From contig SCPD01000012.1 of assembly GCA_005502925.1 (NCBI GenBank), positions 1 to 64,000 of the forward strand: 64,000 bases of DNA. The letters run 5' to 3'. The stretch comes from Rhizobiales bacterium Y(2018) (GTDB lineage: Bacteria; Pseudomonadota; Alphaproteobacteria; Rhizobiales; Aestuariivirgaceae). Made by a program: the position numbers and the translations under genes. The notes under the pieces were generated by a model. It had not been told where the DNA came from, did no database searches, and saw nothing but the letters and a program-made list of their open reading frames with translations. Positions 1-8,288 of this stretch are shown piece after piece. Each line of letters begins with the position of its first letter. Position 1 is the stretch's first letter.

Positions 1-247
1 GATCGGGTGTGGGAACGGTAGCCATAATGGAACAACGTCCGTGCCTTGACGTGGTTCCGCGCTCATTCGGCCGGCTTGCGCTTGACGCGGCGCGAGACTT
101 GGATTTAACTCTCCACAGAGGGCGATGTTGCGCAGAAAGCGCGTGCGAAATGCACGAGCGCGCTTCACAGGAAGCGCCGGCGCGTCGCTCGGTCATCAGA
201 CAATGAGCCGAAACGGAATGCGCCGCGATGCCATTCAGGGTGATCAC
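1..247. other. Left edge, no supported gene
   Basis: I see no convincing gene here. A 65-codon frame starting at 9 has no recognisable domain and no clear ribosome binding site. In-frame ATGs at 125 and 203 could extend the metallopeptidase that starts at 248, but they lack its AGGG motif. The stretch probably holds that gene's promoter. Confidence 0.4.
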
Positions 248-2005
248 ATGCGACCCAAATCGACCAAGGCAAAAAAGAGCAGCAAGCCCAAATCGAGGCG
301 TCGGACGGAAGCGTCCAGGGGACCCGTGACGAATACCGGCTTGCGCGGTTTCGCTATCGACGTTTCGGAAAAATCCGGCCAGAAGGCTCTGGCGCGCGTC
401 GAAGCAGCGCCCGGCGGCGCCAGATCGGTGGCGTCGACTCTCGGCGTCGATCTGAAGAAGCTCGATCCCGAGACGGCGGCCAGGACTCATCTCGACCAGG
501 CGCTGGCGAGCAACGAGCTCGAGGCATTTTCGCGTCCGCGGACCGAAAGTGCGGACAGCGAATTCAAGAGCCTTGGCACCGAAGCGATGCCGCTCACCGG
601 TACGGTCATGGTGAAATTCTGCCAGAGATTTCATAAGATCCCGGTCTATGGATCGCTGGTGACGGTCGAACTCGACAAGGACAACGGCCTGCTTGGGATC
701 AATTCAACGATGGGCTCCCCGAGCGGGGTCAGTCATGTCGCGAAGGTATCACCCGCCAAGGCCCTGGCGGTGGCGGCGAAAGCGGCCGGCGCCAAGGCGA
801 GCTCCCTGGAGCAGACGCCGCGCCTCTATTATTACTTCGACCAGAACGCCAGCAAATGGCGACTGGCTTACATCATCGAGAATGTCACGGTGAAGCGGCC
901 GCGCGCCAGCGAGGTCGGCCACAGCGATGCGGCGCTCAAGGACTACGTCGTCGACGCGCAGACGGGTAAGCTCCTCGCCGAGTTGCCGCGGATCGCGACA
1001 ATGGCCCGCAAGGTCGACCAGGCGCGGGACAGTAATGACAAGGTCAGGCAGATCGTGGTCGAAGCGGCCAGCGGCAAGCGGTCGATGCGCGATCTCGACC
1101 TCAATGTCACGACCTATGGGTTCGACTTCAAGGACCCGAGCCGGCAGTCGGCGCTGTTGCCCGGCGCGCTCTACACCAACCCGCCCAATCCGTGGCCGTC
1201 AGAAGCGGTCGATGCCCATGCCAATGGCGCGGAAGTCGCCCGCTTCCTGCGCGACGTCGTCAAGCGCAGCAATATCGACGGGCGTGGCGGCGAGATGATC
1301 TCGACGGTGAATTGCTGGGATCGCGGCGATGGGGTGACGCCGGCACGTGAATGGAAGAACGCCTATTGGAACGGCGACCAGATGGTCTATGGGCAGATCA
1401 AGTTCCCCAATCAGACCTTCTATTCGGTGGCGGCGATGCTCGACGTCGTCGGCCATGAGATGTTCCACGGCGTCACCGACTATACGTCGCGCCTGGAATA
1501 CCGCACGCAGCCGGGCGCCTTGAACGAATCCTATTCTGACATCTTCGGCGTGATCATTGCCAATTTCGCCAAGCCGATCGGCAGATGGTCGTGGCAGATC
1601 GGTGTCGGCTTCGAAGGCCCCGGCAAGGCCCTGCGCGACCTGGCCGATCCGACACGGCACGACCAGCCCAAGCATATGCGCGACTTCCGCACCGCCACGC
1701 CGCCTTATACCTATGAACGCAACGACTATGGCTGGGTGCATGACAATAGCGGCATCCATAATTTCGCCGCTTACAAGATCATGACGGCGAAAGCGGCCGG
1801 CCGCTATGTGTTCAGCAAGAACGATATCGCCGGCATGTTCTTTCTCGCGCTGACGACACAGCTTTCTCGCACGTCCAATTTCGCGGACAGCCGTCGTGGC
1901 GTCATTCAGGCGGCGCGTTCGCTGTTCCGCAGCCAGAGTGCCGCGGTGCTGGCGCGGAAGATCAAGGCAATCGAGGATGGCTTCGCTGCGGCGGGGATCA
2001 CGTGA
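248..2005 (+). CDS. M4 (thermolysin-family) zinc metallopeptidase
   Basis: A zinc endopeptidase of the thermolysin family. The zinc-binding HEMFH is at residues 403-407 and the third ligand Glu, in LNESYSD, is at 427; the 20-residue step from the second His to the Glu is the thermolysin spacing. The later catalytic His lies in WVHDNSGIHN near residue 498. Residues of about 110-270 resemble the FTP/PepSY propeptide that precedes M4 catalytic domains. No signal peptide is visible: residues 2-20 are rich in Lys, Arg and Ser, which is unusual for a normally secreted family, so export may be non-classical or the enzyme may stay inside. The start at 248 has AGGG seven bases upstream; in-frame ATGs at 203 and 125 are alternatives. 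The family call is firm; substrate and location are unknown. Confidence 0.9.
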   Translation: MRPKSTKAKKSSKPKSRRRTEASRGPVTNTGLRGFAIDVSEKSGQKALARVEAAPGGARSVASTLGVDLKKLDPETAARTHLDQALASNELEAFSRPRTESADSEFKSLGTEAMPLTGTVMVKFCQRFHKIPVYGSLVTVELDKDNGLLGINSTMGSPSGVSHVAKVSPAKALAVAAKAAGAKASSLEQTPRLYYYFDQNASKWRLAYIIENVTVKRPRASEVGHSDAALKDYVVDAQTGKLLAELPRIATMARKVDQARDSNDKVRQIVVEAASGKRSMRDLDLNVTTYGFDFKDPSRQSALLPGALYTNPPNPWPSEAVDAHANGAEVARFLRDVVKRSNIDGRGGEMISTVNCWDRGDGVTPAREWKNAYWNGDQMVYGQIKFPNQTFYSVAAMLDVVGHEMFHGVTDYTSRLEYRTQPGALNESYSDIFGVIIANFAKPIGRWSWQIGVGFEGPGKALRDLADPTRHDQPKHMRDFRTATPPYTYERNDYGWVHDNSGIHNFAAYKIMTAKAAGRYVFSKNDIAGMFFLALTTQLSRTSNFADSRRGVIQAARSLFRSQSAAVLARKIKAIEDGFAAAGIT

Positions 2006-2137
2006 CGACGATGTGACTTGTCTGCGAAGACGCACGCAACCGCGGATTGATCGCCGGAAACTGCCGCTCCGACCGTCTTGCCTTTGATGGCCATGGCCAA
2101 TATGGGTTAGGGCATTCCAGGCGCCGCGGGAGGTTCA

Positions 2138-2542
2138 ATGCATTCGAGAATTGTCGGGCTGATTTCCGCAACGATTGTTGCAAGTTTATCATCTGCATCC
2201 GTTCTGGCGCTGGATGACGGCCGCCTCAAGGGACAGTTGATGAAACTCGATCCGCAGACCCGGCTCGAGCAGACCTGCGATGCCGAGGTCCTGCTGCGCA
2301 TCAATCGGGATCGCGCCTCCTTCAATGTCGAGAAGGTCGTCGCCTATACGTTCGATGAGCCGGTCGTCGGAGAGAACTCGATAGCCGCGCATGGCGCGGC
2401 GTTCCGCAGCGGCGGCAACTGGTATCATCTTTCTTATGACTGCGTGACGGGCCCGCGCCATCTCGATGCGCATGAGCTGCATTACGAAATCGGCGCCAAG
2501 ATCCCGAAAGGCGACTGGGCGAAATACGATCTTTATGATTGA
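2138..2542 (+). CDS. Small exported protein, DUF930-like
   Basis: A 134-residue protein whose first ~25 residues form a typical Sec signal peptide (a hydrophobic run ending SSASVLA). The mature part contains LDPQTRLEQTCDAE, which resembles the DUF930 family known mainly from rhizobia; that family has no established biochemical role. GGAGG sits five bases before the ATG. It stands alone between the metallopeptidase and a dispersed repeat. The family name is from memory of its motif and has not been searched. Confidence 0.7.
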   Translation: MHSRIVGLISATIVASLSSASVLALDDGRLKGQLMKLDPQTRLEQTCDAEVLLRINRDRASFNVEKVVAYTFDEPVVGENSIAAHGAAFRSGGNWYHLSYDCVTGPRHLDAHELHYEIGAKIPKGDWAKYDLYD

Positions 2543-2546
2543 GGCT

Positions 2547-2650
2547 TAGAGCGCCGGGAGTTCTCATAGAATCGCGCCGGCGCTCTATCTCTTTGATTGC
2601 GCATCGGGTTATCCGAAAACCGCTTCGCACTTTTCGGCCCGATGCTCTAG
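2547..2650. repeat. Dispersed two-hairpin intergenic repeat, copy 1
   Basis: Two adjacent inverted repeats. The first has 11-base perfect arms (TAGAGCGCCGG at 2547-2557 against 2577-2587). The second runs from GCATCGGG to CCCGATGC with an inner CCGAAAA/TTTTCGG stem, and ends in CTCTAG. The second half is closely matched at 46353-46456 and the design is repeated at 56404-56520, while the first-hairpin sequences differ between copies. Such mosaic palindromes are common between genes in Hyphomicrobiales. It lies between convergent genes and may also help end transcription. Confidence 0.8.
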
Positions 2651-2657
2651 ACCACGA

Positions 2658-3332
2658 TCAATTCAGGACGCCGGTCGCCTCGACATAGCGCGCGAAAGCT
2701 TCGATCTCGCCCTCGAGCGGCTCGCGGCCGGTGAAGCTGCGCAGATAGGCCGGCACCAGCGATAGCCGGTGGGCCGCGGGCTCGACGATCTCAAGCGAAT
2801 AATAGCCGATCTGCATGAAATAGAGGACACGGGCCCGGACGAAGGCGTCTTCCTGGCTGTAGCCATAACGGGCGAACATGTCGCCTATGGCCAGGACGCG
2901 CTCATTATCGGCGGCATCGATGATCTCGTGCACGAAGGTCGAGCTTCTCGCCCAGGTACGGATGGCGAAATCGAGTCGCGGATTGAACAGATTCGTGTCC
3001 ACCCAGCATTCGAAGACATTGAGCACGGCCTGCGTGATCGTGGGGGCCGGGCGCTTGGCGCGCTCGATGATGAAGCGGGTGTTCTTGTTGCGCCAGTATT
3101 CCAGCAGCTGGTCGAGAAGATCCTGGCGGCTTTCGAAATACCAATAGAAGCTCGAGCGCGACACGCCGAGCTTCTGACCAAGCGCCAGGATACGCACGCC
3201 CTCCACGCCGTCGGAAATGAGGGTTTCGAGGGCGAGATCGAGCCAGTCCTCGCGGGTGACCTTGATATTGCCGGCCGGGCCCGAGCGCGGCGCTTCCGGT
3301 TTCGTCATGCTGCGGTGAGTTTGCCTGGCCAT
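2658..3332 (-). CDS. TetR/AcrR-family regulator of the sox operon
   Basis: A 224-residue TetR-type repressor. The helix-turn-helix is at residues ~30-75 (LGQKLGVSRSSFYWYF), followed by a helical ligand-binding domain. It is the last gene of the minus-strand run dimethylglycine dehydrogenase-soxB-soxD-soxA-soxG, six bases after soxG. It is therefore probably co-transcribed with its targets, and the duplicated motif at 10737-10822 is a candidate operator. The start at 3332 has AGGAG just upstream; a second ATG at 3308 has none. The inducer is not visible from the sequence; a methylated glycine is a guess from context. Confidence 0.85.
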   Translation of the reverse strand: MARQTHRSMTKPEAPRSGPAGNIKVTREDWLDLALETLISDGVEGVRILALGQKLGVSRSSFYWYFESRQDLLDQLLEYWRNKNTRFIIERAKRPAPTITQAVLNVFECWVDTNLFNPRLDFAIRTWARSSTFVHEIIDAADNERVLAIGDMFARYGYSQEDAFVRARVLYFMQIGYYSLEIVEPAAHRLSLVPAYLRSFTGREPLEGEIEAFARYVEATGVLN

Positions 3333-3338
3333 TCGCTC

Positions 3339-3863
3339 CTACGCCACAATCGCCTGTTCAAGCCATTTCCAGAGATAGGGCGCCAAAGCGCGGTCGACAT
3401 GTAATCGCAGGCGGTCGGCATGGCCGTGACGGTAGCACAAAACATTGGCGCCGGCGAAGAGGAGGGCGGCGCTGGCGGTCTCACCCGCGGGATCGAGCGT
3501 CGTCGCACGCGCGAACAGGGAGGACATGTCCGGTCCTTCGATTTCGATCATATGCAGGCCGGCATCGAAGGTGCTGACGGCAAATCCCGACGCGCGCCAG
3601 CCCGGCTCGATGCCGAAGGGTGTTTCCGATACCGCCAGAATGCGGTCACGGGCGACGCGTAAGGCATAACGTTCGCCCTGCGCGACGGAGAGGGCGCCGA
3701 CTGCGGCTGCGTCCATATCTGTCCGCCTGGACCAGGCGGCGAGGTCGCCGCTCACCAGATATTGAGTGAAGCCGGTCAGCGAGCGGATCACGAGGCCCGG
3801 CGTTTGCAAGGTGGCGGTCCGCCAGTCGGGTGCGGGCGACCATTTTTCGGCGAGATTACGCAT
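3339..3863 (-). CDS. soxG: Sarcosine oxidase gamma subunit
   Basis: The gamma subunit of heterotetrameric sarcosine oxidase, which oxidises N-methylglycine to glycine with formation of 5,10-methylene-tetrahydrofolate and hydrogen peroxide. The 174-residue length and the position directly after soxA fit; gamma subunits are poorly conserved and resemble GcvT-fold proteins. The gene overlaps the end of soxA by eight bases, which suggests translational coupling. The call rests partly on the complete soxB-D-A-G order. Confidence 0.85.
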   Translation of the reverse strand: MRNLAEKWSPAPDWRTATLQTPGLVIRSLTGFTQYLVSGDLAAWSRRTDMDAAAVGALSVAQGERYALRVARDRILAVSETPFGIEPGWRASGFAVSTFDAGLHMIEIEGPDMSSLFARATTLDPAGETASAALLFAGANVLCYRHGHADRLRLHVDRALAPYLWKWLEQAIVA

Positions 3864-6711
3864 TGAACCGTGCTCCCGAAGGATCGAAGGCGCAGGGCGC
3901 GGTGATCGTGGCGCGCCGCTTCTGCCCCAGATGCTGCATGTCGATCGTCTCGCCTTGGCGGGCGGCGCCCCGCTCGATGAGACCGAGCGCGATGGGGCGC
4001 TCCAAGACCGGGCTCAGATAGCTCGAGGTCACGAAGCCCTGGCTGCGGAGCTTGGGGCCGTCCTGCAGGATTCCGTGAGCGCCGGGGGCCAGCGGTGGCT
4101 CGTCTTCCCGGACGGCAAGGCCGACGAGCTGGAGGCGATTGGGGGCTTGAGCGACCTCGGTGAAAAGCGAGCGGCGGCCGACATAGTCGGTCTGCCGTTT
4201 GGCGCGCGGGCCATCGACGCCCAGATCCTGCGGCATGGTGGTGCCGTCGGTGTCCTTGCCGATGACGATGTAGCCTTTTTCGGCACGCAGGATCATCAAG
4301 GCCTCGAGGCCGAGCGTCACTGCGTCGAAGGCCTTGCCGGCCTGCCGCAGGCTCCGCCACAGCGTTTCGGCCCGGTCGGCGCGGATCGACAATTCATAGC
4401 TGCGGTCGCCGGTGAAGCTGACGCGCGCGACGCGCAAGAGATCGCCGGCGAAACGGCCTTCGCCGATCGCCATATGCGGAAGATCGGCATCGTCGAGCGA
4501 GAGGCCGAGATCGAGCGTCGCGAGAAGCTGCTTCGAAGCAGGCCCTGAGACGGTCAGGGTCGCCATCTCGGAAGTGGCGTTGTGGATATAGACCGCGTCG
4601 CGCCCGAAACGGTCCTGCCGCCATTCCTCGAGACGCGCATGGACCGCGGCGACATGCGAGGTCGAGCAGGAGACGATGAAGCGATGCTCATCGAGGCGGA
4701 CGAGAATGCCGTCATCGAAGACGACACCGTTTTCCGACAGCATGAAGCCATAGCGGCAGCGGCCGGGTTTCAAGGTCGACATGGTGTTGTAATAGATGAA
4801 GTCGACGAAGGCGGCAGCCTGAGGTCCGATCACTTCGATCTTGCCCAGCGTCGAGCCGTCGAAAAGGGCGACCGACTGGCGGGCGCGCCGCGCCTCGTCC
4901 TGGATGGCGCGCTCGGCGTCGGCGCCGCCATAAAATGCCGGGCGCAGCCAGCCGCCATATTCCTGGAATACCGCCCCTTGAGCGCGGTGCAGGTTCTCGA
5001 GCGGCAGCCGGCGCACCGGCGCCATCAGCTCGCCGCTGCGGGGACCTGCGAAGCTCGTCAAGGGAACCGGCGTGAAAGGCGGGCGATAGGTAGTGGTGCC
5101 GGTCTCGGCGATCGAACGGCCCGAGACGCCGGCCAGCAAAGCGAGGCCCAAGAGATTCGAGGTCTTGCCCTGATCGGTCGCCATGCCGAGCGTGGTGTAA
5201 CGCTTGAGATGCTCGACCGAGACGAAGTTCTCGCGCGCCGCGAGCTCGACATCCTTGGCGGTCACATCGCTCTGATAGTCGATCCAGATACGGCCCTTGG
5301 CGCCGGCAATCGGCCATGCCGGAACGACGCCGCCCGATGCCTCGCGACCGGTGCTGATGGGAGGAGGCGACGACGTCGCGCGTGCCACATCGGCGAAGAC
5401 CTCGGACAGCGAGACCGCGCCATTGGCGGCGCCCGCGACCGCTATTCCCTCCACCGGATCGCCCGGCAGGAAGACGGCGCGTTTCTCGCTCCAGGCGAGC
5501 TTGCCGCGCGCCTGGCCGAAGAGATGAAGGGTCGGCGTCCAGCCGCCGGAAACGAGCACGCTGTCCACGGTGAGTTTTGTGCCGTCATCGAGCGTCACGC
5601 TTTCGACGCGTGACTTGCCTTGCGCTGAAGCGATCATCCGTCCGGGCAGAATCGTGACGCCCTTCGGCGCGGAAGGAAGGTCATGCTGGCGCATATCGAT
5701 CAAGGTGACCGTGGCGCCGGCATCGGTGAGCGCTTCCGCCACTTCATAGGCGCTGTCATTATTGGTGGCGATGACAATGCGGCGGCCGACGCGCACGGCA
5801 TAACAACGCAAATAAACGAGTGCCGCGTCGGCCGACATGATGCCCGGCAGGTCGTTGTCGGCGAAAGGCAAGGGTCGCTCGAGAGCGCCGGTGGCGAGAA
5901 TGATCCGTCGCGGCCTGACCCGCCACAGCGTGTCGGGCCGACCGTCCTGATGGCGCTGGTTCAGGGCCACCAGATTATGGTCATAGATGCCGAAGGCGGT
6001 CGTGGCGGGGAGGAACAGATGGCCAGCGCCGGTGAGCGCCGACAGGCTTTCGGTGATCCATTGGGCCGATGGCTTGCCGTCTATCCCGCCGTCGCGGTGG
6101 CGGAGCGAGCCGCCGGGTACCATCCGCTCATCGACCAGGAGCACCGACTTGCCGTCATGCGCTGCGATGCGCGCGGCTGTAAGGCCCGCGGGGCCGGCGC
6201 CGACGACCAGCACATCGCAATGATGGTTGATCTGGTCGGCCGCTTCAGGCGCGGTCCAGGCGGGATCGACCTTGCCGAGGCCCGCCATGGCGCGGATGCG
6301 CGGCTCGAAGCGATGCCAGTCCGGCCACATGAAGGTCTTGTAGTAGAAGGCGGCCGGGATGAAGCGCGCGAAACGATCGAGAAAGGCGCTGCGGTCGTGT
6401 GCGGCGTCGGGCGAGGCGTTGACGCTCAGCGCGACGAGCCCTTGCCGGGCAAGCTCTGTCGTGGCGCGCATATTGGGGCCACGGCCGGCTATATCGACGA
6501 GGGCATTCGGTTCTTCGACGCCCGAGCCCCAGACCCCGCGCGGCCGGTGATATTTGAAGCTGCGGCCGACAACCGCGACGTCGTTGGCGAGGAGCGCCGC
6601 AGCGATCGTGTCGCCGACAAAGGCCTCGACCTTGCGGCCATCGAAGCTGAAGGTGAGGGGGCGGGCGCGGTCGATGGCGCTGCCGCCGGTATTGAGGCGC
6701 TCGGCGCTCAT
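3856..6711 (-). CDS. soxA: Sarcosine oxidase alpha subunit
   Basis: The large subunit (951 residues) of heterotetrameric sarcosine oxidase. Residues ~15-100 form the ferredoxin-like N-terminal domain. A dinucleotide-binding motif GAGPAG lies at residues 171-176, with an FAD/NAD domain to about residue 500. The C-terminal ~380 residues are a GcvT-type aminomethyltransferase domain that hands the one-carbon unit to tetrahydrofolate. The length is normal for the family. Its ATG overlaps the soxD stop codon (ATGA), indicating tight coupling. Confidence 0.95.
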   Translation of the reverse strand: MSAERLNTGGSAIDRARPLTFSFDGRKVEAFVGDTIAAALLANDVAVVGRSFKYHRPRGVWGSGVEEPNALVDIAGRGPNMRATTELARQGLVALSVNASPDAAHDRSAFLDRFARFIPAAFYYKTFMWPDWHRFEPRIRAMAGLGKVDPAWTAPEAADQINHHCDVLVVGAGPAGLTAARIAAHDGKSVLLVDERMVPGGSLRHRDGGIDGKPSAQWITESLSALTGAGHLFLPATTAFGIYDHNLVALNQRHQDGRPDTLWRVRPRRIILATGALERPLPFADNDLPGIMSADAALVYLRCYAVRVGRRIVIATNNDSAYEVAEALTDAGATVTLIDMRQHDLPSAPKGVTILPGRMIASAQGKSRVESVTLDDGTKLTVDSVLVSGGWTPTLHLFGQARGKLAWSEKRAVFLPGDPVEGIAVAGAANGAVSLSEVFADVARATSSPPPISTGREASGGVVPAWPIAGAKGRIWIDYQSDVTAKDVELAARENFVSVEHLKRYTTLGMATDQGKTSNLLGLALLAGVSGRSIAETGTTTYRPPFTPVPLTSFAGPRSGELMAPVRRLPLENLHRAQGAVFQEYGGWLRPAFYGGADAERAIQDEARRARQSVALFDGSTLGKIEVIGPQAAAFVDFIYYNTMSTLKPGRCRYGFMLSENGVVFDDGILVRLDEHRFIVSCSTSHVAAVHARLEEWRQDRFGRDAVYIHNATSEMATLTVSGPASKQLLATLDLGLSLDDADLPHMAIGEGRFAGDLLRVARVSFTGDRSYELSIRADRAETLWRSLRQAGKAFDAVTLGLEALMILRAEKGYIVIGKDTDGTTMPQDLGVDGPRAKRQTDYVGRRSLFTEVAQAPNRLQLVGLAVREDEPPLAPGAHGILQDGPKLRSQGFVTSSYLSPVLERPIALGLIERGAARQGETIDMQHLGQKRRATITAPCAFDPSGARFNA

Positions 6712-6977
6712 TCGGATTTCTCTGCGCCGCCGAGTGGGTGTGACGCCGCGACTTTGTGGCCGACGCTGTCGCGCTCCATGATGAAGAACTCGCCGCAGGT
6801 CATATGGACCCAGACCTCGCTTGTGGCGCCTTTCGGGTTGGCGCGCATATAGAGATAGCGGGCCCAGCGCTCAGCCGGCACATCGGCGCCGTCGGGGCGT
6901 GTATTGCCGGCCTCGCCGCCAAAATGGAATTCGCTTTCATCGCGCGGGCCACAAAAGGGACAAGTGAAGATCTGCAT
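6708..6977 (-). CDS. soxD: Sarcosine oxidase delta subunit
   Basis: An 89-residue zinc-binding subunit of sarcosine oxidase. The expected ligands are visible: CPFCG with Cys6 and Cys9, then VHMTCG with His58 and Cys61. It lies between soxB (14-base gap) and soxA (4-base overlap), the standard order. The small size and Cys pattern match the delta subunit closely. Confidence 0.95.
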   Translation of the reverse strand: MQIFTCPFCGPRDESEFHFGGEAGNTRPDGADVPAERWARYLYMRANPKGATSEVWVHMTCGEFFIMERDSVGHKVAASHPLGGAEKSE

Positions 6978-6991
6978 TGTCTATTCAAACC

Positions 6992-8245
6992 CTAATGTGC
7001 GATGCCCGAACCCGCCGCCTCGTCGATGAGCCGGCCGGTAACGAAACGGTCGAGATCGAAGGGACGGCTGATATCATTGTGCTTGCCGGTGGCGAGCAGA
7101 TGCGCCAGCAGCGTGCCGCCCGCCGGTATCGCCTTGAAGCCGCCGGTGCCCCAGCCGCAATTGAGGAATAGGCCGGGCAAGGGCGATTCACCGATGATGG
7201 GCGAGGAGTCGGGCACCACATCGACGATGCCGGCCCATTGCCGCATCAGCTTGAGCTGGCCGAAGGCGGGGAACATTTCAAGGAGCCCTGAAATCACACC
7301 CTCGAGCGTCGGCAGATTACCGCGCTGGCCGTAAGAGGGGATGCGGTCGAGCGCACCGCCGATGACCATCTCACCCTTGTCGGACTGGCTGACATAAACG
7401 CCGGTGCCGGGCGACAGCACGACCGTGTCTAGGATCGGCTTCACCGGCTCCGACACGCAAGCCTGCAAGGCGTAGGAGTTGATCGGCAAATGAAAGCCGG
7501 CCTTGGCGGCGAGCACCGAGGAATGTCCGGCGACCGCCATGCCGATGCGCTCAGCCCGCATCTCGCCGCGGGTGGTCACGACACCGCGGCAGCGCCCGTC
7601 GGCGATGATGAAATCGGTGACTTCGCAATTCTGGATGATGTCGACGCCAAGCCCGCTCGCGGCACGCGCATAACCCCAGGCGACAGCGTCATGACGCGCC
7701 GTGCCGGCCCGGCCTTGCCAGACGCCGCCGAAGACCGGATAGCGCGCTTGGGCGGAGAAATTGTAGATCGGCGCCACCCGGCGCACATCGTCAACCGAAT
7801 AAAGCTCGGCATCGATGCCGCTGATCTGCATGGCATTGACGGTGCGGGCGGCGATCTCCATCTCGATGGCGCTATGGCAAAGCGAGATCATGCCGCGCTG
7901 CGAGAGCATCACGTTGTAGTTCAGGTCCTGACCCAGGCCTTCATAGAGCCGATGCGCCAGGCCATAGAGCGCGACGCTTTCAGGGTAATAGTAGTTGGAG
8001 CGCACGACGGTGGTGTTGCGGCCGGTATTGCCGCCGCCGATCCAGCCCTTTTCCAGCACCGCGACATTGGTGACGCCATGGGTCTTGGCGAGATAATAGG
8101 CGGTGGCGAGACCGTGGCCGCCGCCGCCGATGATGATCGCGTCATAGGATTTCCTAGGGGAGGGCGAGCGCCAGGCGGGCTCCCAGCCCGTCTGGCCGGC
8201 GAGCCCTTCCTTGAACAGCGAGAAAGCGGAATAGCGGCGTGTCAT
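6992..8245 (-). CDS. soxB: Sarcosine oxidase beta subunit
   Basis: The 417-residue FAD-dependent catalytic subunit of sarcosine oxidase. The Rossmann motif IIIGGGGHGLATAYYLAK spans residues ~37-54, and GGGNTGRNTTVVRSNYYYP follows, the family's flavin-contact stretch. The subunit oxidises sarcosine and passes electrons to the FMN held at the alpha-beta interface. It is the first sox gene, 43 bases after the dehydrogenase-like gene on the same strand. This cluster does not contain the glyA, purU or folD genes that often accompany soxBDAG. Confidence 0.95.
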   Translation of the reverse strand: MTRRYSAFSLFKEGLAGQTGWEPAWRSPSPRKSYDAIIIGGGGHGLATAYYLAKTHGVTNVAVLEKGWIGGGNTGRNTTVVRSNYYYPESVALYGLAHRLYEGLGQDLNYNVMLSQRGMISLCHSAIEMEIAARTVNAMQISGIDAELYSVDDVRRVAPIYNFSAQARYPVFGGVWQGRAGTARHDAVAWGYARAASGLGVDIIQNCEVTDFIIADGRCRGVVTTRGEMRAERIGMAVAGHSSVLAAKAGFHLPINSYALQACVSEPVKPILDTVVLSPGTGVYVSQSDKGEMVIGGALDRIPSYGQRGNLPTLEGVISGLLEMFPAFGQLKLMRQWAGIVDVVPDSSPIIGESPLPGLFLNCGWGTGGFKAIPAGGTLLAHLLATGKHNDISRPFDLDRFVTGRLIDEAAGSGIAH

Positions 8246-8288
8246 GTTTGGCCGCTATAGCCGGGCCGTGTCATGAAAGACAAGGTGG

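Noticed and set aside
9-206. A 65-codon frame at the left edge
   Set aside because: It has no ribosome site and no homology that I can recognise, and it overlaps the probable promoter region of the metallopeptidase gene.
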